DNA from: JBBREP01 sp963716525 | GTDB taxonomy: Bacteria > Actinomycetota > Acidimicrobiia > IMCC26256 > PALSA-610 | Assembly (NCBI GenBank): GCA_963716525.1 | Contig: OY970315.1 | Span: forward strand, 4,154,001-4,218,000 | Direction: 5' to 3' | DNA length: 64,000 nt | The notes under the pieces: generated by a model | What the model was told of the DNA's origin: nothing | The model's input: the letters and a program-made list of their open reading frames with translations, nothing else | The model's database searches: none | Program-made: the position numbers and the translations under genes | Part shown: positions 17,397-25,811 of the stretch, piece after piece | How positions within the stretch are numbered: the first letter of the stretch is position 1 | Layout: each line of letters starts with the position of its first letter

Positions 17397-18917
17397 ATGC
17401 TCGCCGCCATTCCGTCGGCGTCGGTGCTCGGCATCGACGGCTACCTGGTCATGGTCGAGGTGCACGTCGGCCACGGCCTGCCCGCGTACGGCATCGTCGG
17501 GCTGCCCGACACCGTCGGGCGCGAGTCGAAGGAGCGCGTGCGCGCCGCGATCCTGTCGAGCGGTCTGAGCTGGCCCCAACAGCGCATCACCGTCAACCTC
17601 GCGCCCGCGATCGTGCGCAAGACCGGCGCGCAGCTCGAGGCCGCCATCGCCTGCGGTGTGCTGCTCGCCTCCGAGCAACTGCCGGCGGGCGCGCTCGACG
17701 GCACCGCGGTGCTCGGCGAGCTCGGGCTCGACGGCCGGCTGCGGCCCGTGCCCGGCACGCTCGTGCTGGTCGACGCGCTCGTGCGCCACGGGGTACGCCG
17801 GGTGGTCGTGCCGGTGGAGTCGGCCCGGGAGGCCGCGCTGGCCGGCGACATGGAGGTCCTGCCCGCCGCCTCCCTCGCCGACATCGAGGCGTGCGCCCAG
17901 GGCCAGCTGCCGTGGCCCGACATCCCGCCACCCCACACCCTCGAGTGCACGGGCGCGAGCTCGGGTGCGGCAGGCGCCGACGACCGGCCCGATCTCGGCG
18001 AGGTGCGCGGCCTCGCGCAGGCCCGCCGCGCGCTGGCGGCCTGCGTGAGCGGCGGCCATCACGCGCTGTTCGTCGGCCCGCCGGGCGTGGGCAAGACGAT
18101 GCTCGCTCGGCGGATCCCGTCGATCGTCACGCAACTACCCCGCGCCCACACGTTCGACGTGACACGCGTGCACTCCGCGGCCGGGCTCGCGCCCCCGGGT
18201 GCCCTCATCACCACGCCGCCGTTCCGAGCGCCACATCACAGCGCGTCAGCCGCCGCGCTCATCGGCGGGGGGAGCAACGGTCGCGTGCGTCTCGGCGAGA
18301 TCACGCTCGCCCATCACGGCTTCCTGTTCCTCGACGAGCTCGGCGAGTTCAGCCCCGCGGTGCTCGACGCCATGCGCCAACCGCTCGAGGACCGCCGCGT
18401 CTGCGTGGCCCGCGCGGGTCTGAGCGTCGAGCTCCCAGCCCGCTTCGTCCTCGTAGCGTGCTGCAACCCCTGCCCGTGCGGTCTCGGTGACGACGGCTGC
18501 CGCTGCAGCGAGGTGCAACGCGTCCGTTACCGGCGGCGCCTCTCCGCGCCGCTCCTCGACCGCTTCGACCTTCGCGTGCGCGTCGAGCGACCCGACGCCG
18601 GCGAGCGGTTCGGCGCGCCGTCCGGCGTCACCCGCGAACAGGTCGCGGGCGCGCAGCACATCCAGGAAGCACGGCTGCGGGGCACGCCGTGGCGGCGCAA
18701 CGCCGAGGTGCCGCCGGGGCGGCTCGCCACGCTGGCGCCGCTCGGCGACAAGGCCGCCGCGGCGCTCACCGACATCGCCGAACTGCGGGCGCTCAGCGCC
18801 CGCGGCGTGGGCCGCATCTGGCACGTCGCGCGCACGCTCGCCGATCTCGACGGCACCGAGCGCGTCGGGCTCGACCACGTCGAAGAGGCGTCGCTCCTGC
18901 GCGAGGAGATCGTGTGA
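17397..18917 (+). CDS. comM: YifB/ComM family Mg-chelatase-like AAA ATPase
   Basis: 506 aa from ATG 17397 (GGGGGAGGAG just upstream). In naturally competent bacteria ComM is a hexameric helicase that promotes branch migration during transformation. The N-terminal ChlI-like domain (about 1-165) starts SVLGIDGYLVMVEVHV. The AAA domain has Walker A GPPGVGKTMLARR and Walker B-like FLFLDELGEF. A cysteine-rich NPCPCG...CRCS motif follows and a C-terminal lid closes the protein. It overlaps dprA by 4 bp. Confidence 0.93.
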   Translation: MLAAIPSASVLGIDGYLVMVEVHVGHGLPAYGIVGLPDTVGRESKERVRAAILSSGLSWPQQRITVNLAPAIVRKTGAQLEAAIACGVLLASEQLPAGALDGTAVLGELGLDGRLRPVPGTLVLVDALVRHGVRRVVVPVESAREAALAGDMEVLPAASLADIEACAQGQLPWPDIPPPHTLECTGASSGAAGADDRPDLGEVRGLAQARRALAACVSGGHHALFVGPPGVGKTMLARRIPSIVTQLPRAHTFDVTRVHSAAGLAPPGALITTPPFRAPHHSASAAALIGGGSNGRVRLGEITLAHHGFLFLDELGEFSPAVLDAMRQPLEDRRVCVARAGLSVELPARFVLVACCNPCPCGLGDDGCRCSEVQRVRYRRRLSAPLLDRFDLRVRVERPDAGERFGAPSGVTREQVAGAQHIQEARLRGTPWRRNAEVPPGRLATLAPLGDKAAAALTDIAELRALSARGVGRIWHVARTLADLDGTERVGLDHVEEASLLREEIV

Positions 18918-20020
18918 GCGCGTCGGAGGCCGAGATCGCGGCCGCGGCGATCGCGTGCCTGCCGATGGCGTCACGGGCCGCGCTCCGCCGGCTGTGGGAA
19001 CACAGCGGCCACGACCCGCTCGCCGCGCTCGACGCGGTGCGCACCGGCGCGGCGCGCGGCGCCGGCGAGGAATGGTCCGGCGCGCCGGCGCGACCCGACG
19101 TCGACCGCGTCGCGCGCGTGATGGCGCGGCGCAACACGCGCGTGCTGCTCCCTCACGACGCCGACTGGCCGCTGCCCGCCGACTGCCCCGACCCGCCGGC
19201 GATCCTGTTCGCCGAGGGCGCGGGCTTCGAGGCGTTGCTCCGCCCGAGCGTCAGCATCGTCGGCACGCGCGCGGCCACGCCCCACGGCATCACCGACGCC
19301 CACGACCTGGCGGTGGCCGTGGTGCGCGCCGGTTACACGGTGGTCAGCGGCCTCGCGATCGGCGTCGACGCCGCGGCGCACCGGGGCGCGATCGACGGTG
19401 GCGGGTGCACGATCGGTGTGGTGGCAACCGGTCTCGACGTCGTCTACCCGCGCCGCCATGTCGACCTCTTCGCGCAGGTGCGCGCGCACGGCGTCGTGCT
19501 CGGCGAGTATCCGTTCGGCACGCCACCGGAGCGCTGGCGTTTCCCCACGCGCAACCGGCTGATCGCCGCGCTCGGTGAGGCGTGCGTCGTGGTCGAGGCC
19601 AAGGCGCAGGGAGGTGCCCTGTCCACCGCGGGTCATGCGATGCAGATCGGCCGTGCACTGCTTGCGATGCCCGGCTCGCGGCGCAACGCCGCCGCCGCGG
19701 GCACGAACGAGTTGATCCGTGACGGCGCGCTGCCGCTGCTCGAACCGCGCGACCTGTTCGTGGCGCTCGGCCTGCGCGCGGCCGCGTCGGGGCCCGACGG
19801 GTGCGGCGCGGGCGGCGCGGCGGGCACGCACCGCGCGAGCGCGGTGGCGCTGTCGGCCAGCGCGGTCGCGGTGCAGCGCGCGTGTCACGGCGAAGCCGCG
19901 ACGATCGACCAGTTGCTGAGCCGCACAGCGCTCAGCACCGCGGCGGTGGCGGCGGCGCTCCGCGAGCTCGAGCGGGTCGGTGCGATCAGCCGGCGGGGTG
20001 GCCGGATCTGGCCGGCGTGA
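18914..20020 (+). CDS. dprA: DNA-processing protein DprA
   Basis: 368 aa from GTG 18914 inside the comM stop (GTGA overlap). It loads RecA on incoming single-stranded DNA and protects it. The Rossmann-like DprA core covers about residues 60-285 (SIVGTRAATPHG, SGLAIGVDAAAH, GVVATGLDVVYPRRH, EYPFGTPP, AMPGSR). The C-terminal 70 residues form a winged-helix domain (ATIDQLLSRTALSTAAV, LERVGAISRRGGRIW). With comM it forms a recombination module that is widely kept in actinobacteria even where competence is unknown. Confidence 0.93.
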   Translation: MSASEAEIAAAAIACLPMASRAALRRLWEHSGHDPLAALDAVRTGAARGAGEEWSGAPARPDVDRVARVMARRNTRVLLPHDADWPLPADCPDPPAILFAEGAGFEALLRPSVSIVGTRAATPHGITDAHDLAVAVVRAGYTVVSGLAIGVDAAAHRGAIDGGGCTIGVVATGLDVVYPRRHVDLFAQVRAHGVVLGEYPFGTPPERWRFPTRNRLIAALGEACVVVEAKAQGGALSTAGHAMQIGRALLAMPGSRRNAAAAGTNELIRDGALPLLEPRDLFVALGLRAAASGPDGCGAGGAAGTHRASAVALSASAVAVQRACHGEAATIDQLLSRTALSTAAVAAALRELERVGAISRRGGRIWPA

Positions 20021-20100
20021 GCCCCGCGCATCGGCGGCGGGGCCACCCGCGGGCGTAGCGTTGCGAGGAGGTGGGAACCGCCAAGCTCAGGATGGAGACG

Positions 20101-20214
20101 ATGGGCTACAACCCGTACCGCTCCCGTGTCTCACGGCGGTCCGACGTGTGGTTCGTCGCGGCGGCGCTGATCGTCATGCTCGGGATCGTGGCCTGGGCCG
20201 CGTTCCCGCGCTGA
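20101..20214 (+). CDS. 37-aa single-helix membrane microprotein
   Basis: ATG 20101 to TGA 20214 encodes 37 residues: a basic, polar head (MGYNPYRSRVSRRSD) followed by one transmembrane helix (VWFVAAALIVMLGIVAWAAF) and PR. GGAGACG lies immediately upstream and a stronger GAGGAGG about 30 bases upstream; a TAGCGT -10-like hexamer is at 20056-20061. The clean basic-head and hydrophobic-tail pattern makes it a plausible real gene. No function is assigned. Confidence 0.6.
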   Translation: MGYNPYRSRVSRRSDVWFVAAALIVMLGIVAWAAFPR

Positions 20215-20231
20215 GCGCCGAACAGCGAGCA

Positions 20232-20486
20232 GTGGTCGTGGACATCGGCGTCGATGTGGAGGTGCAGGTCACCCACGTGCAGCCGTACCAGGCGCTGAAG
20301 CCCTACCGCTGCCCCGGCTGCGACCACCCGATCGAGCCCGGGCTCGGCCACGAGGTGGTGGTGCCGGTCGACGCGCCCGACCTGCGCCGGCACTGGCACA
20401 CCGGATGCTGGCAGCGAGCGGCACGCGAGCGGGTGCGCGCCGCCCGGCGGCGCGCAAGCGGTACCGGCGCGCCGCCCGGGCGCTAG
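20232..20486 (+). CDS. Small zinc-finger-like protein, actinobacterial conserved family
   Basis: 84 aa from GTG 20232 (GTG 20238 also possible; no strong ribosome binding site). It contains YRCPGCDHPIEPGLGHEVVVPV and RRHWHTGCW. The two CxxC cysteines plus the H-x-H and C downstream make a probable zinc site, and the tail is Arg-rich. I recognise the pattern from small actinobacterial proteins often mislabelled ATP/GTP-binding, found in this same neighbourhood. It follows the 37-aa membrane protein by 17 bases, on the dprA strand. Confidence 0.65.
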   Translation: MVVDIGVDVEVQVTHVQPYQALKPYRCPGCDHPIEPGLGHEVVVPVDAPDLRRHWHTGCWQRAARERVRAARRRASGTGAPPGR

Positions 20487-20522
20487 CGCGGCAGCGCGCT
20501 GACAGCGCGCCGCCCGGGCGCT
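20466..20522. repeat. 18-bp direct repeat at a convergent gene junction
   Basis: GCGCGCCGCCCGGGCGCT occurs at 20467-20484 and again at 20505-20522. Each copy is partly self-complementary (AGCGC...GCGCT in the second). The second copy lies between the end of the zinc-finger-like gene (20486) and the convergent end of yraN (20552), so a terminator role is likely. Confidence 0.6.
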
Positions 20523-20551
20523 GCCGCGGCAGCGTCGCCAGGGCCCCGGCG

Positions 20552-20908
20552 CTAGAACACGGCCTCCAGTACCTCCACCCGCGGCGAGCGACCGCCGGGG
20601 GTCACCGACGCCACGTCGAAGCGCACGTCGCAACCGGGCTGCGGATGCGCGGCGAGGAAGGCCGCCGCGAGCCTGCGGATGCGCAACTGCTTCGCGCGCG
20701 TGACCGCCTCCACCGGCGCGCCGAAGCGCGCATGGCTGCGGGCCTTCACCTCGCACACCACCACGGTGGATCCGCGGCGGGCCACGATGTCGAGCTCCCC
20801 TTCGCGCACGCGCCAGTTGCGGGCCACGATCGCGTAGCCGCGCTGCTCGTACCACTGCGCCGCCGCGCGCTCGGCCGCGGCGCCGATACCCTGCCGCGCG
20901 TCCCCCAC
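20552..20908 (-). CDS. yraN: YraN family predicted endonuclease (UPF0102)
   Basis: 118 aa from GTG 20908 with GGAG eight bases upstream. The restriction-endonuclease-like fold shows E-x(n)-D-x(n)-E-x-K: GELDIVARRG and VVCEVKARS carry the Asp, Glu and Lys of a Holliday-resolvase-like active site. Function is not established; it is almost always next to the comM-dprA genes, as here. Only 17 bases separate it from the DUF2469 gene. Confidence 0.9.
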   Translation of the reverse strand: MGDARQGIGAAAERAAAQWYEQRGYAIVARNWRVREGELDIVARRGSTVVVCEVKARSHARFGAPVEAVTRAKQLRIRRLAAAFLAAHPQPGCDVRFDVASVTPGGRSPRVEVLEAVF

Positions 20909-20925
20909 GGTGCGTGCTCCGGCTC

Positions 20926-21222
20926 CTACAGGTCGCCGGGCTGGGCGAGCTCCTCGATGTTGACGTCCTTGAACGTCAGCACCCGCACGTGCGGCACGAA
21001 GCGGGCGGGGCGGTACATGTCCCACACCCACGCGTCGTTGAGCGTGAGCTCGAAATAGGTGCGCCCGTTGTCGGACCGCACCTCGCTCGCGACCTCGTTG
21101 GCGAGGTAGAAGCGTCGCTCGGTCTCCACGACGTAGCGGAAGAGGCGGGCGACATCCTTGTACTCCTGGTAGAGCTGGAGCTCGATCTCGGTCTCGTACC
21201 GCTCCAGGTCCTCGGCGCTCAT
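20926..21222 (-). CDS. DUF2469 family protein
   Basis: 98 aa from ATG 21222. It has the typical actinobacterial form: SAEDLERYETEIELQLYQEYK, FRYVVETERRFYLANEV and ELTLNDAWVWDMYRPARFVP. It is an actinobacterial family of unknown function next to rnhB, lepB and rplS in Mycobacterium. Here yraN is downstream, but rnhB and lepB are not upstream: that space holds a redox cassette on the other strand. Confidence 0.9.
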   Translation of the reverse strand: MSAEDLERYETEIELQLYQEYKDVARLFRYVVETERRFYLANEVASEVRSDNGRTYFELTLNDAWVWDMYRPARFVPHVRVLTFKDVNIEELAQPGDL

Positions 21223-21334
21223 CGCCGACCAGTGTAGGGAGCGACCCTCGCCCTCCCACCCGGGCCGCGCGTTTCTGAAGGGCCTCTCACCAAGGGCTGA
21301 GGCGGGTCCAAGGCGGGGCCGCGAATATGGACCT

Positions 21335-22750
21335 GTGGCTGATGTGACCGAGCGGCTGGATTCGGTCCGGCCCGCTCGGCGCACCCGCAGCACCCGGGGG
21401 GCGACGGCCGTTCCCCTCCCCCGGCCGGCCCCCTCGGGACTGCTGCACTCCGACGCCGTCGCCCTCGCGGTGGGCTGGACCTTGCTCACGCTCGCAATCT
21501 GGGCCCGCCACGGCGGCGTCGGCGCGCTCGCCCACGGATGGGAGACGGCCTCCACGTCGCTCACCGACGCCAGCGGGCTGCTCGCGTCGAGCACCGCGCT
21601 GATCGGGCTCGTACTCATCGCCCGGCCCCGGCCGATCGAACGCCGCTACGGGCTCGACCAGCTGTTCGTGTGGCACCGCTACCTGATGGAGACGGTGGCG
21701 ATCCTCATCGCGGTGCACGTCGCCGCCGGGTACGCGGCATGGTCGTACGGCCCACGCGGCTTCATGGGCGCGTTCCACGACCTCACCGGGCGCGAGTCCT
21801 ACATGGGGCTCGCCACGATCAGCGCGCTGATCATCTTCACGATCACGATCATGTCGCTGCGCTCACTGCGCCGCATGCTCTCCTACGAGACCTGGTATTT
21901 CCTGCACCTGTCGGCCTACGTGGCGCTCGCGATCGCGTTCGGTCACGAGATCGTGTGGGGCAGCGACCTCTCGCACGACACGGTGGCGCGCTGGTTCTGG
22001 GGCGGCGCGCACCTCGCGGTGATCGGCGTGCTGCTCTGGGCCCGCTTCGGGCCGTCGTTCCGCGCCGTCGCGCACCCGCTCGAAGTGACGTCGGTGCGAT
22101 CGCTCGCCGGCGACGCCACGTTGCTGCGACTCGGCGGCCCCGAGCTTGCCGGCTGGCGGGCCGAGGCCGGGCAGTTCGTGCGTATCCGGCCGTTGACCCG
22201 CTCGCTGTGGTGGCAGACGCACCCGTACTCGCTCGCGAGCGCGCCCACACACCGCGGACTCGAGATCGCGGTGAAACGGCGCGGTGACGGCAGCAACGCG
22301 ATCATGCGCCTACGGCGCGGTACGAAGGTCGCGGTGGAGGGGCCGTACGGGGTCAACACGCCCGACCTGCTCGCCGGGCGCAAGATCGTGTGCATCGGTG
22401 CGGGTATCGGCATCACACCGATCCGCTCGCTGCTCGAGCGGCTGCCCGAGACGTGCGAGCCGGTGCTGCTCTATCGCGCGCGGTCGGAAGCCAAGCTGCT
22501 GTTCGCCGACGAGCTTCGCGCTCTCGTGAGTGCCAAGGGCGGGCGCGTGTTCACGCTGCTCGGCAAGACGTCGGTGCTCGCGGCGCACGACCCGTTCCGC
22601 GCCGACGCGCTGCGCGACGTGGTGCCCGACATCGCCGACCGCGTCGCGATCGTGTACGGCCCCGAACGGCTCGTCGCCGCCGCGCGGCAGGGTCTCGTCG
22701 CCGCGGGTGTGGCGCCCGGGGACATCTACACCGAACGGGCGTGGTGGTGA
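21335..22750 (+). CDS. Ferric reductase-like membrane protein with FAD/NAD(P)-binding domain
   Basis: 471 aa. Residues 40-245 hold six membrane helices of the ferric-reductase/NOX type. Candidate heme histidines are in LFVWHRYLM and VAVH (helix 3) and in FLHLSAYVALAIAFGHEIV (helix 5). Residues about 250-350 form an FAD domain with HPYSLASAP (RxYS variant). The C-terminal NAD(P) domain starts IGAGIGITPIRSLLERLP. It would pass electrons from NAD(P)H through FAD and heme across the membrane. The next two genes overlap it and supply an outer FMN carrier. Confidence 0.85.
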   Translation: MADVTERLDSVRPARRTRSTRGATAVPLPRPAPSGLLHSDAVALAVGWTLLTLAIWARHGGVGALAHGWETASTSLTDASGLLASSTALIGLVLIARPRPIERRYGLDQLFVWHRYLMETVAILIAVHVAAGYAAWSYGPRGFMGAFHDLTGRESYMGLATISALIIFTITIMSLRSLRRMLSYETWYFLHLSAYVALAIAFGHEIVWGSDLSHDTVARWFWGGAHLAVIGVLLWARFGPSFRAVAHPLEVTSVRSLAGDATLLRLGGPELAGWRAEAGQFVRIRPLTRSLWWQTHPYSLASAPTHRGLEIAVKRRGDGSNAIMRLRRGTKVAVEGPYGVNTPDLLAGRKIVCIGAGIGITPIRSLLERLPETCEPVLLYRARSEAKLLFADELRALVSAKGGRVFTLLGKTSVLAAHDPFRADALRDVVPDIADRVAIVYGPERLVAAARQGLVAAGVAPGDIYTERAWW

Positions 22751-23286
22751 GCACGCCTCGAAGACCGATCACATTCACGCGCCGCGCCGTCCCCGCGGTG
22801 TTCCTCGCGGCCGCAGGAGTGACGCTGTGGCACTCGCTCGACTCGTCGTCGGCGAACACCCTGCGGGTGGCGGTCCGCACTCAGCCGCGTGCCGGAAGCG
22901 GCGGCCAGGTCGCGAGCGCCCCGCCGGCGACCGCGGGAACCGGGGACACCGCCCCAACCCAGCAGAGCGCGCCCACGACCACCGTGGTCGCGTCGACGGT
23001 GTGTGCACACCCGGTGCGGGTCGACGGGCCGGTGGTCGACACCCAGTTCGGACCGGTGCAGGTGCGCGCCGAGCTCGGCACCGGCAACCACGTCTGCAGT
23101 GCCGACGCGATCCAGAGCCCGAGCGACCGCGAGCGGTCCGTGCTGATCAACCAGCAGGCCGTGCCGTGGATCAACGACGAGGTGAAGACCCAGGGTGTGA
23201 ACTTCGACGCGATCGGCGGGGCCACGTACACGTCGGAGGGCTACCGCGAGTCACTCCAGTCGATCCTGGATGCCAGGGCGAAGTGA
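22747..23286 (+). CDS. Membrane-anchored FMN-binding domain protein
   Basis: 179 aa. GTG 22747 overlaps the stop of the reductase gene (two further in-frame GTGs lie just before). A signal or anchor helix covers about residues 14-30 (AVPAVFLAAAGVTLW), then a Thr/Ala/Pro linker, then an FMN_bind domain from about residue 85. The domain ends with DAIGGATYTSEGY, which fits the flavinylation motif D-x-x-(S/T/G)-G-A-T, where the Thr takes FMN through a phosphoester bond. Its modifying enzyme ApbE is the next gene, overlapping by 4 bp. Confidence 0.85.
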   Translation: MSTPRRPITFTRRAVPAVFLAAAGVTLWHSLDSSSANTLRVAVRTQPRAGSGGQVASAPPATAGTGDTAPTQQSAPTTTVVASTVCAHPVRVDGPVVDTQFGPVQVRAELGTGNHVCSADAIQSPSDRERSVLINQQAVPWINDEVKTQGVNFDAIGGATYTSEGYRESLQSILDARAK

Positions 23287-24068
23287 TCGACACCGCTGCC
23301 GCCCCGCTCGCGCCCTACCGCCGGGCCGCGCCCGCGATGGGCACGGTGTTCAGCGTGCACGTGCACGACGTCGCCGCGGCCGGCACCGACACCGACACCG
23401 GCACCGTTGCCGCTACGGCCGCGGTCGACGGTCTGTTCGCTGAGCTCGAGCGGCTCGAGGCAATGTTCTCCACGTTCCGGCCGAGCAGCGAGATCAGCCG
23501 CATCAATCGCGGCGAGCGCGCCGTCGCCGAGTGCTCGCGCGAAGTATGCGAGGTGCTCGACGCGTGCGCATGGCTCGACCATGCGAGCGACGGTGCGTTC
23601 CGCGCGTTCGATCCCGACGACCCGGGGCGGCTCGACCCGTCGGGGTTCGTGAAGGGATGGGCCGCGGAGCGCGCCGCGCGCGTCCTGACCGATGCGGGCT
23701 TCACGAACTGGTGCGTGAACGCGGGTGGCGACGTCGTCGCGTCGGGCCGCCCCAGCGGCGGCGACCGGGCCTGGCGGGTCGGTATCGCCGACCCCCGGCA
23801 CGAGCACGTGGTGCGCGCCACCGTCGAGCTCCGCGACGGTGCCGTCGCCACGTCGGGCACCGCGGCGCGCGGCTGGCACATCTGGGACGGTCGGAGCCGC
23901 CGGCGGGTGCGGCCGTTCGCGTCGTTCACGGTGATCGGGCCCAGCCTCACGTGGGCCGACGCGTTCGCCACCGCCGGCTTCGCGATGGGCGACCGCGGCC
24001 TCGAATGGGTGTCCGGCTTCGCCGGCTACGAGGCGCTCGCGATCCGCGACGACGGCACCCTCGCCTGA
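23283..24068 (+). CDS. apbE: FAD:protein FMN transferase ApbE
   Basis: 261 aa from GTG 23283 in a GTGA overlap with the FMN_bind gene. It moves FMN from FAD to a Thr of FMN_bind proteins. Motifs are AMGTVFSVHV at the N-terminus, LDPSGFVKGWAAERAA, NAGGDVVASGRP, VATSGTAARGWHIWDG and the metal-binding WADAFATAGFAMG. No lipobox or signal peptide is visible, so this copy may act inside the cell, though ApbE enzymes often work outside. It ends 7 bases before the convergent end of rplS. Confidence 0.92.
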   Translation: MIDTAAAPLAPYRRAAPAMGTVFSVHVHDVAAAGTDTDTGTVAATAAVDGLFAELERLEAMFSTFRPSSEISRINRGERAVAECSREVCEVLDACAWLDHASDGAFRAFDPDDPGRLDPSGFVKGWAAERAARVLTDAGFTNWCVNAGGDVVASGRPSGGDRAWRVGIADPRHEHVVRATVELRDGAVATSGTAARGWHIWDGRSRRRVRPFASFTVIGPSLTWADAFATAGFAMGDRGLEWVSGFAGYEALAIRDDGTLA

Positions 24069-24075
24069 GCGGCGG

Positions 24076-24420
24076 TCAGTCGCGGCGCTCGCGGATCTTG
24101 GCCTTCTTCCCGATCCGGTCACGCAGGTAGTAGAGCTTCGCCCGCCGCACGATGCCGCGGCTCACGAGCTCGATCTTGGCGATCACGGGCGAGTGCACGG
24201 GGAACGTGCGCTCCACGCCGACGCCGAAGCTCACCTTCCGCACGGTGAACGTCTCGCGCGCGCCGCTGCCCTGGCGGCGGATCACCGCGCCCTGGAAGAC
24301 CTGCACACGCTCGCGGCTGCCCTCGACCACGCGCACGTGGACCTTCAGCGTGTCGCCGGGCGCGAAGTCGGGAACGTCGTCGCGCAAGCTGTCGCGGTCG
24401 ACGAGATCGGTGCGGTGCAT
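24076..24420 (-). CDS. rplS: 50S ribosomal protein L19
   Basis: 114 aa from ATG 24420 (GGAGG seven bases upstream). FAPGDTLKVHVRVVEG, RVQVFQGAVI, TFTVRKVSFGVGVERTFP and the C-terminal RRAKLYYLRDRIGKKAKI are canonical. It lies at the 30S-50S interface. It is last in the rpsP-khpA-rimM-trmD-rplS order on this strand. Confidence 0.97.
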   Translation of the reverse strand: MHRTDLVDRDSLRDDVPDFAPGDTLKVHVRVVEGSRERVQVFQGAVIRRQGSGARETFTVRKVSFGVGVERTFPVHSPVIAKIELVSRGIVRRAKLYYLRDRIGKKAKIRERRD

Positions 24421-24488
24421 GACAAGGCCTCCGGCTGGCGTGTGTCGGCGCGGGTCCGCCGCGTGGCGCGCCGGTCGGACGTGTGATG

Positions 24489-25253
24489 CTACCGGCCGGC
24501 CTCGTCGCCGGGGAACTCGCGCAGGAGCTCCTCGTCGCCGGCGGGGAGCGGATCGGCCAGCAGGTCGGGGCGGTGCTCCCGGGTGCGGCGCAGCGCCTGG
24601 GCCCGCCGCCAGCGGGCGATGCGCCCGTGATCGCCGCCCCGCAACACCTCGGGCACGCTCCAGCCGCGGAACTCGGCGGGCCGGGTGTAGTGCGGATACT
24701 CGAGCAGCGCGCCGCCGGAGGTGTCGGCGGCGAAGCTCTCCTCCCCCGCCGACGCGTCGTTGCCCAGCACACCGGGCACGAGCCGCGCGACCGCCTCCAC
24801 CACCACGAGCGCGGCGGCCTCCCCTCCGGCGAGCACGAAGTCGCCCACCGACAGCTCGCCGTCGCAGAGGTGATCCGCGACGCGCTGGTCGACCCCCTCG
24901 TAGCGCCCGCAGAGCAAGGAGAAGCCGGGGCACGCCGCGAGCTCGCGCGCGACGGCCTGATCGAAGCGCCGGCCGCCCGGCGACAGCAGGAACAGCGGCC
25001 GCGGCGGGTCGACCGACGCCACCGACGCGAAGAGCGGCGCGGGCATCATCACCATGCCGGGGCCACCGCCGAACGGTGCGTCGTCGACGCTGCGGTGACG
25101 GTCGGTCGCGTGCTCGCGCGGGTCGTGGACGCGCACGTCGAGCAGTCCCACGGCACGCGCCCGGCCGAGGATGCTGGCACCGAGCGCGCCGGCCACGTAC
25201 TCCGGCACGATCGTGAACACGTCGATCCTGATTCCCGGCACGCGCGCGATCAC
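24489..25253 (-). CDS. trmD: tRNA (guanine37-N1) methyltransferase
   Basis: 254 aa from GTG 25253 overlapping the rimM stop by 4 bp. It methylates G37 of tRNAs to prevent +1 frameshifting. The trefoil-knot SPOUT core shows IDVFTIVPEYV, DDAPFGGGPGMVM, LLCGRYEGVDQRV, SVGDFVLAGGEAAALVV and GVLGNDASAGEESF. The usual start is closer to the IDVFT stretch, so the first six or so residues may be extra; a second GTG follows inside them. Confidence 0.95.
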   Translation of the reverse strand: MIARVPGIRIDVFTIVPEYVAGALGASILGRARAVGLLDVRVHDPREHATDRHRSVDDAPFGGGPGMVMMPAPLFASVASVDPPRPLFLLSPGGRRFDQAVARELAACPGFSLLCGRYEGVDQRVADHLCDGELSVGDFVLAGGEAAALVVVEAVARLVPGVLGNDASAGEESFAADTSGGALLEYPHYTRPAEFRGWSVPEVLRGGDHGRIARWRRAQALRRTREHRPDLLADPLPAGDEELLREFPGDEAGR

Positions 25254-25744
25254 TTCCCCGCGAACAGCTCGACGAGACCCACGGGCGGATCGACGGTGAC
25301 CACACGCTGATCGGAGTCGTGCGCGACCACGAAGACCATCGGGATCAACACGCCGGTGTCGAGCACGAGCAGGTCGTGCGCCGGGTTGTCCTGCACGGCA
25401 TCGACGGTTCCGAGCACGGTGCCGTGCGTGTCGACGCACGTTGCACCGACAAGCTCGTGCACCCACAGCTCCCCTTCGGGCAGCGGCCCGAGCGGAGCCC
25501 CGTAGGCGGTGGCGCCGCGCAAGGCTTCGGCCGCGTCGCGATCGTCGACGCCGTCGAGGTGCACGATCCACCGGTCGCGCTGGGGCCGCGCCGCGCGCAC
25601 CACGTACTCGCGGTCGTGCATCGTCCAGCACGCGCCGGCACTGAATCGCTCCGGCCGGTTCGAGACCGGCGCGACGACCACCTCGCCCCGCAATCCGTGG
25701 GCGCGCGTGACGTACCCGATCTCGAGCAGCTCGGCCTGCGTCAC
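25250..25744 (-). CDS. rimM: Ribosome maturation factor RimM
   Basis: 164 aa from GTG 25744 (AAGGTGA upstream). It binds S19 and helps mature the 30S head. It has an N-terminal RimM beta-barrel (LEIGYVTRAHGLRGEVVVAP) and a C-terminal PRC barrel (ELVGATCVDTHGTVLGTV, HDLLVLDTG.LIPMV, VDPPVGLVELF). The open frame continues upstream into Arg-rich sequence that does not fit the family. Confidence 0.93.
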   Translation of the reverse strand: MTQAELLEIGYVTRAHGLRGEVVVAPVSNRPERFSAGACWTMHDREYVVRAARPQRDRWIVHLDGVDDRDAAEALRGATAYGAPLGPLPEGELWVHELVGATCVDTHGTVLGTVDAVQDNPAHDLLVLDTGVLIPMVFVVAHDSDQRVVTVDPPVGLVELFAGK

Positions 25745-25811
25745 CCATTCACCTTCGCCGCGCGCTCGCCGCGCCGCCCGAGGCGGCGCATTCGACACGC
25801 GCGTGGCTCGA

